Shown here: positions 1 to 5,955 of the stretch, piece by piece | How the letters are laid out: each line of letters starts with the position of its first letter | Numbering within the stretch: position 1 is the stretch's first letter | The notes under the pieces: generated by a model | Seen by the model: only the letters and a program-made list of their open reading frames with translations | Told to the model about the DNA's origin: nothing | Databases searched by the model: none | Origin: Simkania negevensis | GTDB taxonomy: Bacteria > Chlamydiota > Chlamydiia > Chlamydiales > Simkaniaceae | NCBI GenBank assembly: GCA_016191565.1 | Contig: JACPWA010000192.1 | Location: 1-8,826 of the forward strand | DNA length: 8,826 nucleotides | Reading direction: 5' to 3' | Translations under genes and position numbers: made by a program

Positions 1-14
1 ACAAGGTTCATTGA

Positions 15-183
15 TTTATACCATTTATCAAAAATAACTTTGTATTTCAGCTGCGTCAAAGCTGCCGGGATTTAGCGATCATAAGTTTGGTTGTATTGAA
101 TTAATACTACCCAACTTATGATCGCTAAATCCCGGCGCTTTCATGCGCTCAAATGCAAAGTTATTTCTGATAAATGATATTAA
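15..183. repeat. Long imperfect palindrome (element 1)
   Basis: The left arm (about 23-90) is the reverse complement of the right arm (about 111-175). Matching blocks include the stretch around GGGATTTAGCGATCATAAG at 67-85 and its mirror near 114-135. A few mismatches and a 3-nt length difference lie mid-arm. The short centre (91-110) is itself roughly symmetric (GTATT at 93-97 against AATAC at 103-107). Outside the arms the symmetry continues to about 15 and 183 with two mismatches, giving ends that read TTATACC on the left and, reverse-complemented, TTAATATC on the right. No coding potential is seen. It looks like a non-autonomous MITE-like insertion or an extended hairpin. Which of these it is cannot be settled from one copy. 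Confidence 0.85.
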
Positions 184-228
184 TACTATCCAACTTATGA
201 TCAGCAAATCACAAATGCATAGTAATAC
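180..228. repeat. Decayed direct half-copy of element 1
   Basis: Positions 180-210 repeat 101-131 in direct orientation with about four mismatches in 31 nt; both begin TTAATACTA and contain CCAACTTATGATC. After that the copy skips the GC-rich middle of the arm, picks up again at CAAATGCATAGT (compare CAAATGCAAAGT at 150-161), and ends in AATAC. It therefore resembles the right half of element 1 with internal deletions, placed directly after it and running into the next palindrome. Confidence 0.6.
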
Positions 229-348
229 TAAATGTAAGAAATAAAATTACTAAAGTAGATCACCTAACATATCACCTTCGAAAGATCTCTCAAGTTTGTC
301 ACGTTATTCGATCCACTTTAGTAGTTTTATTTCTTACGTTTAGTATAA
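223..348. repeat. Long palindrome (element 2)
   Basis: The arms 226-260 and 311-345 are reverse complements with 3 mismatches in 35 nt. The symmetry extends weakly outward, so the ends read TAATACT on the left and AGTATAA on the right. The 50-nt centre (261-310) still shows residual symmetry: about 14 of 25 positions pair when the two halves are folded. This suggests a once-complete palindrome whose middle has decayed. It lies 72 nt upstream of the TspO-like gene. There is no U-run and no gene immediately upstream within the window, so a terminator role has no support. Confidence 0.85.
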
Positions 349-420
349 GTTAAAAAATTCTTGCATTTGAACGCCAACTTTTCTAAAACAAAGAAATAAT
401 CTTCAAATGTTTTAATCTAA

Positions 421-909
421 ATGTACACAAGAAACCAAAAAATTGAAATCTATGCTATTTTCATCCTATCCTTTGTTGCATTGGAACTAGGGTTACTTTT
501 TCTTTTAAAAAATCAATTTTATATCGTTTATAACAAAAGCTTTGTTCCATCTTGGGCTATCCCTCTTCACATGATTTTCCCCATGGTTACCGCAGCTGTT
601 ATTCTAGCTGGAATTTCAGGAGCTCTCATTTGGATGAGAAAAGGATCTGAGCTAAGAAATATTACTCTAGCCATTGGCGCGATTCTACTTTTACTCTCCC
701 CTATCTGGACAGTCATCCAATTTTTTGCTCCTTACCCCATACTTGTTCCCACCGTCTTCACTTTCCAATGGATCCTTGGGATCATCTTTTTTACCTTTGC
801 TTTTATGACCAGTAAACTTTCTGCTTTTTGCTTTCTTCCCTACTGGATTTTCCTTACATATAAGCTGTTTCTGCAATGGACAAGCTACATTCTTAACTTT
901 TCTTATTAA
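421..909 (+). CDS. TspO/MBR-like integral membrane protein
   Basis: The product is 162 residues and almost wholly hydrophobic, with five predicted membrane segments at about 9-29, 46-71, 80-101, 106-129 and 133-155. This is the length and topology of the TspO/MBR (tryptophan-rich sensory protein, peripheral benzodiazepine receptor) family. Local features also fit that family: an FY near 33-34 followed by a Pro/Trp-containing segment (P43, W45), GIS..LIW at 64-71, and a C-terminal segment LPYWIF (139-144) ending in YILN (156-159), like the family's VPYL.W...LN ending. Several Pro and Trp positions typical of TspO are not obviously kept, so it is divergent. TspO proteins bind porphyrins and cholesterol-like ligands in membranes, and the adjacent heme genes agree with that. 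No clear Shine-Dalgarno sequence precedes the ATG, so the start is moderately certain. Its stop interlocks with that of hemG (shared TTAA at 906-909), leaving no space for a terminator. Alternatively it is an unrelated small membrane protein. Confidence 0.7.
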   Translation: MYTRNQKIEIYAIFILSFVALELGLLFLLKNQFYIVYNKSFVPSWAIPLHMIFPMVTAAVILAGISGALIWMRKGSELRNITLAIGAILLLLSPIWTVIQFFAPYPILVPTVFTFQWILGIIFFTFAFMTSKLSAFCFLPYWIFLTYKLFLQWTSYILNFSY

Positions 910-2252
910 CTAGATCTTTCATTGACGAATGAAAACGCTTTCTCTTTTGCGAGCGAGATACATTCTTCTACTCCAATCCCGCTAAGATAATTGCCAACAA
1001 AATCGAGAGAAAGAGGGTTTTCTTTCAAGTAACTGTCTAATTTTCTTACCAACTCTTTATGTCCGACCCGGTATTGAGGAAGCGCATGAGGATAGTCCCG
1101 TACCTTGATCACCTCTGGAATTCCCTCGATATTAAGATCTTTACGCAAGGAAGAAAATGCCTTTTTTATACTAATTGCCTCTTTTTCCTCTATAATCCTA
1201 GGATGAAATGCTCCTCCCATAAACACACTTAGACGCATCTCACTTTCTTTCTTACTTTGCTGAGGAAAAACGGAAGAATCAACAATCACTCCTAAAATAT
1301 CTTCCATCTCTCCGCTAGGAACTAAATAGCCCAACCCTTCCCATGATATTGGATAGTTCCGATAGCCAAATTGGACTACTCTAAGAGAATAGTGTTCTAA
1401 AGAGGAAAAAAAAGAATGAAGCAGTGGCTCAAAGTTAAAAAGGCGTCCTGCATCCTTTGCAGAAAGAGCTGAATAGAGAAAATCCCCTTCTCGCTCCTTT
1501 TTTCCATCTGAAACAACCCATCTTGCTCCTTTCCTTTCTATTGAACTTACTTCAAAGTCAGTGAGGACTTCTCCTCTTCCCTTTGCAGCAAGCTTCTGGA
1601 GTAAAACCTCCATGCCCCCTTTTAGAGTAAATAAAGCGCTTTCCCCTTTTTCCTTTCTTCTAAACATCTTTTCTAAGAGACCAAAAGTAAGAGAGCCATA
1701 GTTTTTTTCCATCGCATGCAGCTCAGGAAAAGCAGAAAGGATCGAAAGGGTATGGGTCGAACCACCATAGATTCCAAGAGTGAGTGGATCAAACAGAGTA
1801 GTTGCAACAAAAGAACCAAACCGCCTTGTAGCAAAATCATGGACCGATTCATCTTCAGCCTTACCGCGCGGGCGGATCCATTCTGTTAAAAGAGCAGGGA
1901 GAAGCCTTCGAAAGAAGGAAGTAAAAAAGAATCTACTTCCTCCAAGAGGGAGGAGTTTTTTCTGATGTAAAATGTAGCGGCGCGATCCCTTTGGATCAGA
2001 GGTGATAATCTCATTCCTAAGCTGTAGCTCATCAATCAGCTGAAGAAGAGCTTGGCTCCTAGAGATTTTAAAAGTGCGCGCTGACTTTTCAAAGAAAAAG
2101 TCCCAAACCTCTTCGCTACCAATAAGACCTCCTATTTTCTTTTTTTTCTCACAGAGAGTGATCTTAAGGTCAGGAAAGGTTTGTGATAAATAATAGCGTA
2201 GGGTTAATCCTGAAATTCCTCCACCCAAAATCACAACTTCATTTTTTTCCAT
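906..2252 (-). CDS. hemG: Protoporphyrinogen/coproporphyrinogen oxidase, FAD-dependent (HemY type)
   Basis: This 448-residue flavoprotein would oxidise protoporphyrinogen IX to protoporphyrin IX (or coproporphyrinogen III to coproporphyrin III), late in heme synthesis. The N-terminus has a Rossmann FAD-binding motif GGGISGL (10-16). A Glu at 35 (CEKKKKIGG) is placed to contact the adenosine ribose. The C-terminus has the second FAD-contact segment typical of the family, VGNYLSGIGVEECI (about 419-432), and the length matches the usual 450-480. It is the FAD/oxygen HemY type. Chlamydial genomes commonly annotate this gene as hemG, which is confusing because E. coli HemG is an unrelated flavodoxin-like enzyme. 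On the minus strand an AGGG lies roughly 11 nt before the ATG, a weak ribosome-binding site. The upstream region, shared with the divergent GGQ gene, holds a perfect 31-bp hairpin starting about 45 nt from the start codon. Confidence 0.92.
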   Translation of the reverse strand: MEKNEVVILGGGISGLTLRYYLSQTFPDLKITLCEKKKKIGGLIGSEEVWDFFFEKSARTFKISRSQALLQLIDELQLRNEIITSDPKGSRRYILHQKKLLPLGGSRFFFTSFFRRLLPALLTEWIRPRGKAEDESVHDFATRRFGSFVATTLFDPLTLGIYGGSTHTLSILSAFPELHAMEKNYGSLTFGLLEKMFRRKEKGESALFTLKGGMEVLLQKLAAKGRGEVLTDFEVSSIERKGARWVVSDGKKEREGDFLYSALSAKDAGRLFNFEPLLHSFFSSLEHYSLRVVQFGYRNYPISWEGLGYLVPSGEMEDILGVIVDSSVFPQQSKKESEMRLSVFMGGAFHPRIIEEKEAISIKKAFSSLRKDLNIEGIPEVIKVRDYPHALPQYRVGHKELVRKLDSYLKENPLSLDFVGNYLSGIGVEECISLAKEKAFSFVNERSS

Positions 2253-2299
2253 CGCTTATTAGACCCTGTTTGTTTTTTCCAAGATACAATATTTTATTT

Positions 2300-2387
2300 A
2301 ATACCGAACATCATTAAAAATTGCAGTTTTAAGCTGTGTGAGGTTTTTACACAGCTTAAAACTGCAATTTTTAATGATGCTTAGTAA
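2300..2387. repeat. Perfect 31-bp inverted repeat (element 3)
   Basis: Positions 2309-2339 are the exact reverse complement of 2349-2379, separated by a 9-nt loop (2340-2348). The left flank reads TAATACCGAA, the same as the left end of element 5. The right flank has diverged (TTAGTA in place of TTCGGTATTA). The inner arm sequence CATCATTAAAAATTGCAG is shared with element 5 apart from one compensated base pair; element 3 has a longer apical stem. It sits between two divergent genes, so it is not placed as a terminator for either. As transcribed RNA it would form a very stable hairpin in the 5' leader of whichever gene starts beyond it. Confidence 0.92.
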
Positions 2388-2452
2388 AGACGACCCAGAA
2401 AAGAATTGCTGAAAGAAAAAGAAAAGGTCAAAATAAAGAGAAAGGATTTTTC

Positions 2453-2791
2453 ATGGTCGTTGGAAAAGAAAAGATAGAAGAGCTGAAAAAAGAGATGGAA
2501 AGACTCAAGATCGAGGAAAAAGATCTCATGGAAAAACCGATCCTTGGCTCAGGAAAAGGGGGGCAAAAACTTCAGAAAACCCACTCTACCATCTCCCTTA
2601 AACATCTTCCCACAAACATTGTGATCAAATGTGGAAAAACCCGCTCTCTTGAAACTAACCGCTTTCTAGCTCGCAGACAGCTTTGCGAAGAAATTGCTAA
2701 AACCATTTTCCATGAAAAGACAGAAAAGGAGCTAGAAAGGGAAAAAATCCGGAAGCAAAAAAAGAGAAGGGAACGTCGCTTTAAAGATTAG
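2453..2791 (+). CDS. Class I release-factor-like GGQ protein (ribosome-rescue type)
   Basis: The 112-residue protein has the GGQ catalytic motif of peptide chain release factors (36-38, in GSGKGGQKLQKT). The family's follow-on pattern NIVIKC, then RSLETNR and LARRQL, is also present. The codon-recognition domains of RF1/RF2 are absent. The last 25 or so residues are strongly basic (KIRKQKKRRERRF), like the tail that ArfB-type factors thread into the empty mRNA channel of stalled ribosomes. A charged, probably helical segment (about 5-28) precedes the GGQ domain. It would hydrolyse peptidyl-tRNA on stalled ribosomes. It could equally belong to the C12orf65/MTRFR-like group, so I give no symbol. 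The residue before GGQ is Lys where Pro is usual. The start is well supported by GAGAAAGGA at 2438-2446, 6 nt before the ATG. Confidence 0.85.
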   Translation: MVVGKEKIEELKKEMERLKIEEKDLMEKPILGSGKGGQKLQKTHSTISLKHLPTNIVIKCGKTRSLETNRFLARRQLCEEIAKTIFHEKTEKELEREKIRKQKKRRERRFKD

Positions 2792-2828
2792 TGCTGTTTC
2801 CCAGAAATGCGCGCCCCAGGACTTTCAT

Positions 2829-2997
2829 GTAATACCATTTCTGAAAAATAAACGCATAAATTCGAGCCGTATAACACATCATCTTTAATCCATCCTTTCT
2901 TGCTCATGTTTAAAAACATGCGCTTCGAAACGATGAATTAAATCCGCCGCCTTATACAATTCGAATTTATGCGTTTATTTTTCAGAAATGGTATTAC
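2829..2997. repeat. 169-nt palindromic element with perfect 37-bp ends (element 4)
   Basis: Positions 2829-2865 and 2961-2997 are exact reverse complements, with ends reading GTAATACC and GGTATTAC. The 95-nt middle is a decayed continuation of the same palindrome. GTATAA (2869-2874) faces TTATAC near 2952-2957. TTTAATCCATC (2884-2894) faces GATGAATTAAA (2932-2942) with one mismatch. The exact centre is a small hairpin, CATGTTT and AAACATG (2905-2911 and 2914-2920). It fills the gap between two convergent genes and overlaps the last codon and stop of the Cys-rich gene. Its outer 22 nt resemble the left end of element 1 at about 19 positions. It could terminate transcription from both sides, but its length and ends look more like an inserted element. 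Confidence 0.93.
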
Positions 2998-3254
2998 TTT
3001 TGTCCTTTACCTTTTCCCTTACAGCTGCCACATCCTTTCTTCTTTTCAGCACAAGTGCCCATATCAGTAGTTGTATCCTCTTTTTGCACCTGCTCTTCCC
3101 CTGCAGTTAGGTTCTCATTTTCTAAAGCAGTTTCCTCTTGCACAGGAAGTAAAGAAAGGGGCTGCTCTTCAGTTTTTTGACAGGAACTGCAGGAAGAAGA
3201 GGCATGAAGAGCAAAATAGGTTAAACAAAGGCAAAGAGCTAAAATGATTCTCAT
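2994..3254 (-). CDS. Small secreted Cys-rich protein, function unknown
   Basis: I do not recognise this 86-residue protein. It begins with a signal peptide: a basic N-terminus, a hydrophobic core to about residue 16, and a probable cleavage after A18. The mature part has a CxxC pair directly after the cleavage site (C22, C25), an acidic, Gln/Glu/Thr-rich low-complexity middle (about 28-64), and a C-terminal cluster with C68 and CGSC (75-78) in a Lys/Gly-rich tail. No proper lipobox precedes C22, so a lipoprotein is less likely. The Cys pairs could form disulfides in the periplasm or bind metal. Either is a guess. The start has a good ribosome-binding site (AAGGGA, 6 nt before the ATG on the minus strand). 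The stop codon and last Lys codon lie within the arm of the palindrome at 2829-2997, so the present C-terminus may have been set by that insertion. Confidence 0.7.
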   Translation of the reverse strand: MRIILALCLCLTYFALHASSSCSSCQKTEEQPLSLLPVQEETALENENLTAGEEQVQKEDTTTDMGTCAEKKKGCGSCKGKGKGQK

Positions 3255-3379
3255 CGATTTTCCCTTGGGTTGGTGTATTTATTACAGTCATAGCAAAACT
3301 TTTATTTCATCGCTAGTACAAAAGGAAAGATCCATTTTATGATATCAAAAAAGTATAACAACAAGAACTTAGCTTGCAT

Positions 3380-4177
3380 ATGAAGCAGACAGCAAAAGAA
3401 ATAGAAATCATCGCTTTTTTAAAAAGCCTTCGCACGGAGATCCTTCAGGGACTCGAAGCTCTTGAAGAAGAAGCAAAGGTTGAGAGAAAAAATTGGAAGC
3501 ACCACGCAGGAGGAGGAGGTGAAATTTCTTTGCTCCGAGGGAACCATTTTGAAAAAGCAGCGGTTAACTGGTCAGGAGTTTATGGGGAAAAGCTTCCCTT
3601 AGACCGAGGAGAGGGCCCTTTTTTTGCCACTGGTGTGAGCCTCATCACCCATATGCGGAATCCGCATGCACCCACCGTGCACATGAATGTCCGTTATATC
3701 TGCACAGAAAAACAGTGCTGGTTTGGTGGAGGATATGATCTCACGCCAATGGGTCTAGCTTATGAGGAAGATCGGGAGCATTTTCATAGCATAGCTAAAA
3801 TAGCGCTTGAGCCTTATGGCAAAGAACTCTATCCTCTTTTCTCACAAAATGCCAAAGAGTATTTTTATATTAAGCATCGACATAAAGAAAGGGGTGTGGG
3901 AGGGATTTTTTTTGACTATCACAACTCAGGTGATTTGGAAAGAGACTTTCAAATGATACAGAGCGTGGGGAAAAGCCTCCTTAAAGCCATCCTTCCAATC
4001 TATAAAAAGCGGATTCATTTGCCCTACCAGGAAGAAGAGAAAAGAAAGCAACTAGAGCTCCGCGCTCATTATGTAGAGTTCAATCTCTTATATGATCGAG
4101 GAACAAAATTTGGTTTTGCATCGGGAGGTAATCCAGAAGCAATTCTCTGCTCTATGCCCCCTTTAGCTAGCTGGTAA
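3380..4177 (+). CDS. hemF: Oxygen-dependent coproporphyrinogen III oxidase, C-terminally shortened
   Basis: This enzyme converts coproporphyrinogen III to protoporphyrinogen IX by two oxidative decarboxylations. Family landmarks appear in order: AGGGGE (43-48), NWSGVYGE (63-70), HMNVR (101-105), FGGGYDLTPM (115-124), KHRHKERGVGGIFFD (165-179), YVEFNLLYDRGTKFG and finally SMPPLASW. The core is complete, but the protein stops at the Trp where HemF proteins normally continue with EY and about 25 more residues, so it is 265 residues where about 300 is usual. The codon after Trp is TAA, followed by TAC AAG, as if GAA had become a stop within WEYK. A palindrome begins 9 nt after the stop. I start at ATG 3380; an in-frame TTG at 3374 is possible, and neither has a good Shine-Dalgarno sequence. 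It may still be active. Confidence 0.9.
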   Translation: MKQTAKEIEIIAFLKSLRTEILQGLEALEEEAKVERKNWKHHAGGGGEISLLRGNHFEKAAVNWSGVYGEKLPLDRGEGPFFATGVSLITHMRNPHAPTVHMNVRYICTEKQCWFGGGYDLTPMGLAYEEDREHFHSIAKIALEPYGKELYPLFSQNAKEYFYIKHRHKERGVGGIFFDYHNSGDLERDFQMIQSVGKSLLKAILPIYKKRIHLPYQEEEKRKQLELRAHYVEFNLLYDRGTKFGFASGGNPEAILCSMPPLASW

Positions 4178-4295
4178 TACAAGGCTTTAATACCGAACAT
4201 AATTAAAAATTGCAGTTTGAAACTGCAATTTTTAATTATGTTCGGTATAATCTGTTGGCCTCTCAGAGGCTGAAGCCCATTTAAAGTTAGATTAA
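4178..4295 (+). pseudogene. Probable remnant of the hemF 3' end, split by a palindrome
   Basis: Beyond the hemF stop, TAC AAG GCT (4178-4186) is followed by the palindrome at 4187-4250. Then 4251-4292 can be read SVGLSEAEAHLKLD before a TAA (4293-4295). Removing exactly the 64-nt palindrome puts the two pieces in the hemF frame. If the TAA at 4175 had been GAA, the tail would read WEYKASVGLSEAEAHLKLD. This resembles the HemF ending WEY....GSPEA.L in order and rough spacing, though it lacks a recognisable final DW. The match is short, so this stays a hypothesis based on frame restoration and motif order. Confidence 0.45.
4187..4250. repeat. Compact perfect palindrome (element 5)
   Basis: Positions 4191-4218 are the exact reverse complement of 4220-4247, with a single G at the centre. 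The ends extend imperfectly to TTAATACC on the left and GGTATAA on the right. It shares TTTAATACCGAACAT and ATTAAAAATTGCAGTTT with element 3 but lacks that element's extra apical stem, so it looks like a shorter sibling. It starts 9 nt after the hemF stop and lacks a U-run after the stem, so it is not a standard intrinsic terminator, although it could impede transcription. Confidence 0.93.
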
Positions 4296-4351
4296 AAAAT
4301 CTTCTTTGTGCTATTCTGTTTTTCTTATAAGCCTAAGCAGGAATAAACCTC

Positions 4352-5947
4352 ATGAAAAATTGTCTGATCTTAATTTTTTCCCTTCTCTTTTTATTCGGTT
4401 GTATGAAAAAACAGGAAACGCAACTATCTTCCTCTCGTATTCTCAACATTGCTTCTATAGATTCCCCTGCTTCTTTAGAGCCGAGTATTGGGACCAATAT
4501 GCCTGCTTCTGTAATCATTCCGTTGCTTTATGAGGGTTTGCTGCGCAGAGGGCTAAAAGGGGAGCTTATAAGCGGCATAGCTGAAAGCTATAAAGTCTCT
4601 TCAGATGGCACCACCTATACGTTTTATCTTCGCGATACAAAATGGTCAAATGGAGACCTAGTAACAGCTTATGACTTTGAATATGCTTGGAAAAAAGTAA
4701 TAAACCCTAAGTTTGGTTCTAAGGGAGCTACTAATTTTTATGTTATTAAGAATGTACCTGCTTGTTTGTCTGGTAAGGTTTCCATAGAAGAAGTGGGAAT
4801 CCGGGCTCTTAATGAAAAAACCTTGCATGTAGAATTAGAACATCCTGCTTGTTATTTCCCCTCCTATACTACACAATCTACTTATGCCCCTATTCATAAG
4901 AAAACAGATGCTCAGAAAGGAAAAAAAGCAAATAACTCTGGAACATCCCTGATCACAAATGGTGCCTTTTATCTTGAAGATTGGAAGGAGCGCGAGTTTC
5001 TCCTTTTAAAAAAAAATCCTCTTTATTGGGATCAAGACCAAGTTCACTTAGCAGGAATTTGTATTCAAATCATTTCCGATTTAGGCGCGCAATTTTATCT
5101 TTTTGAAAAGGGTAAGCTTGACTGGATAGGAAACCCGCTGTCTACATTGTCAATTGATCTTGTGAGAGATTCTCCTTTAGCTCAAGAACTGAAGCAAGTA
5201 GAAACATCTACTGTCAGTTGGCTGTTTGTAAATACAGAAAGAACTCCTTTTAATAATAAAAACTTTAGAAAAGCTTTAGCTTATGCTATCAATCGGCAAG
5301 AAATAGTCAACCATCTCGCGTTGAAGGGGAGCAAACCTGCTACCACTATCCTAGGTAGTTTTCTTAGTTTAGAAAACAAACCTCACTTTAAAGATGGCGA
5401 TACTGAGAAAGCAAATGAATATTTAGCAATTGCCCTTGAAGAGCTTGGAATTACTTTAAACGATCTTCCCCTTTTAGAGTTGACCTACGGATCGACGCCA
5501 CACAATAAATCACAAATGGAAGAGATCCAGCAACAATGGAAAAAAGCTTTAGGGCTTGATGTTTCTGTACGCGGTTTAGAATGGCGTGCCCATTTTGAAG
5601 AGGTTGCTAAAGGAGACTATCAGCTAGGTAAGATGGGGTGGTCTTCTGGTATAGATGATCCTATCTACATGCTAAATACGTTTCGCTATAAGTCTTCCAC
5701 ATCTAATATGTCTCGCTGGGAGTACCCTCTTTATCAGAGCTATTTAGATCAAAGCGATCAAGAGCTCGATATACAGAATAGAAGAGCTCTACTCAAAAAG
5801 GCAGAGGCAGTTTTAATGGAAGAAATGCCTCTAATTCCCATCGCTTTTGATACAGCCCATTATCTCCACACTCCTTCTCTCAAGAATGCCTATCTTTCCC
5901 CTTTGCTAGAACTGAATTTGAGATATGCTTATTTCGAAGAAGAATAG
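4352..5947 (+). CDS. oppA: Oligopeptide-binding lipoprotein of the OppA/SBP5 family
   Basis: The 531-residue product is an extracytoplasmic solute-binding protein of the family 5 type that delivers peptides to an Opp/Dpp ABC importer. The N-terminus is a lipoprotein signal with a hydrophobic core and LFGC at 14-17, so C17 is the likely lipidated residue. Family features follow: an early SLEP.IGTN..A..I..LLYEGL segment (about 42-63), then SSDGTTYTFYLRDTKWSNGD with AYDFEYAWK (the SBP5 signature region), and later FRKALAYAINRQEIV. The length is normal for OppA, so it looks complete. No oppB, oppC, oppD or oppF lies beside it, so it must use permease genes elsewhere; chlamydiae typically carry several OppA paralogues. 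AGGA at 4339-4342 is 9 nt before the ATG and supports the start. Only 8 nt separate its stop from that of convergent hemE. The actual ligand (peptide, glutathione or other) cannot be read from sequence. Confidence 0.9.
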   Translation: MKNCLILIFSLLFLFGCMKKQETQLSSSRILNIASIDSPASLEPSIGTNMPASVIIPLLYEGLLRRGLKGELISGIAESYKVSSDGTTYTFYLRDTKWSNGDLVTAYDFEYAWKKVINPKFGSKGATNFYVIKNVPACLSGKVSIEEVGIRALNEKTLHVELEHPACYFPSYTTQSTYAPIHKKTDAQKGKKANNSGTSLITNGAFYLEDWKEREFLLLKKNPLYWDQDQVHLAGICIQIISDLGAQFYLFEKGKLDWIGNPLSTLSIDLVRDSPLAQELKQVETSTVSWLFVNTERTPFNNKNFRKALAYAINRQEIVNHLALKGSKPATTILGSFLSLENKPHFKDGDTEKANEYLAIALEELGITLNDLPLLELTYGSTPHNKSQMEEIQQQWKKALGLDVSVRGLEWRAHFEEVAKGDYQLGKMGWSSGIDDPIYMLNTFRYKSSTSNMSRWEYPLYQSYLDQSDQELDIQNRRALLKKAEAVLMEEMPLIPIAFDTAHYLHTPSLKNAYLSPLLELNLRYAYFEEE

Positions 5948-5955
5948 AAGACCTG

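Noticed and set aside
1..420. The repeats at the left edge as a CRISPR array or origin of replication.
   Set aside because: The units are inverted, with no regular spacers and no visible DnaA-box cluster. Two palindromes and a half-copy explain the pattern.
2297..2387. Hairpin at 2309-2379 as a terminator or riboswitch.
   Set aside because: It lies between divergent starts, so no transcript ends there by position. The sequence is shared with the copy after hemF, which argues for a repeat rather than a gene-specific leader.
3374..3376. TTG at 3374 as the hemF start.
   Set aside because: An in-frame ATG follows two codons later, and TTG has no better ribosome-binding site. The choice changes only two residues.
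4246..4251. TATAAT created at the right edge of palindrome 5, a possible -10 box upstream of oppA.
   Set aside because: No -35-like hexamer lies at a 16-18 nt spacing, and it is about 100 nt from the oppA start. The match comes from the element's terminal sequence.
4258..4270. Small hairpin GCCTCT-C-AGAGGC after hemF as an intrinsic terminator.
   Set aside because: The loop is a single base, so few pairs could form, and no T-run follows. It falls in the presumed hemF remnant.
4303..4331. Possible oppA promoter with TATAAG at 4326-4331.
   Set aside because: The best TTG-containing hexamer (4306-4311) gives a spacer of only 14 nt, too short to support a call.
4306..4533. Open frames on both strands over the start of oppA (4306-4533 plus, 4333-4518 minus), and similar ones inside hemG, hemE and tkt.
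   Set aside because: They lie within genes with strong family evidence and show no motif of their own, so they are shadows of the real frames.
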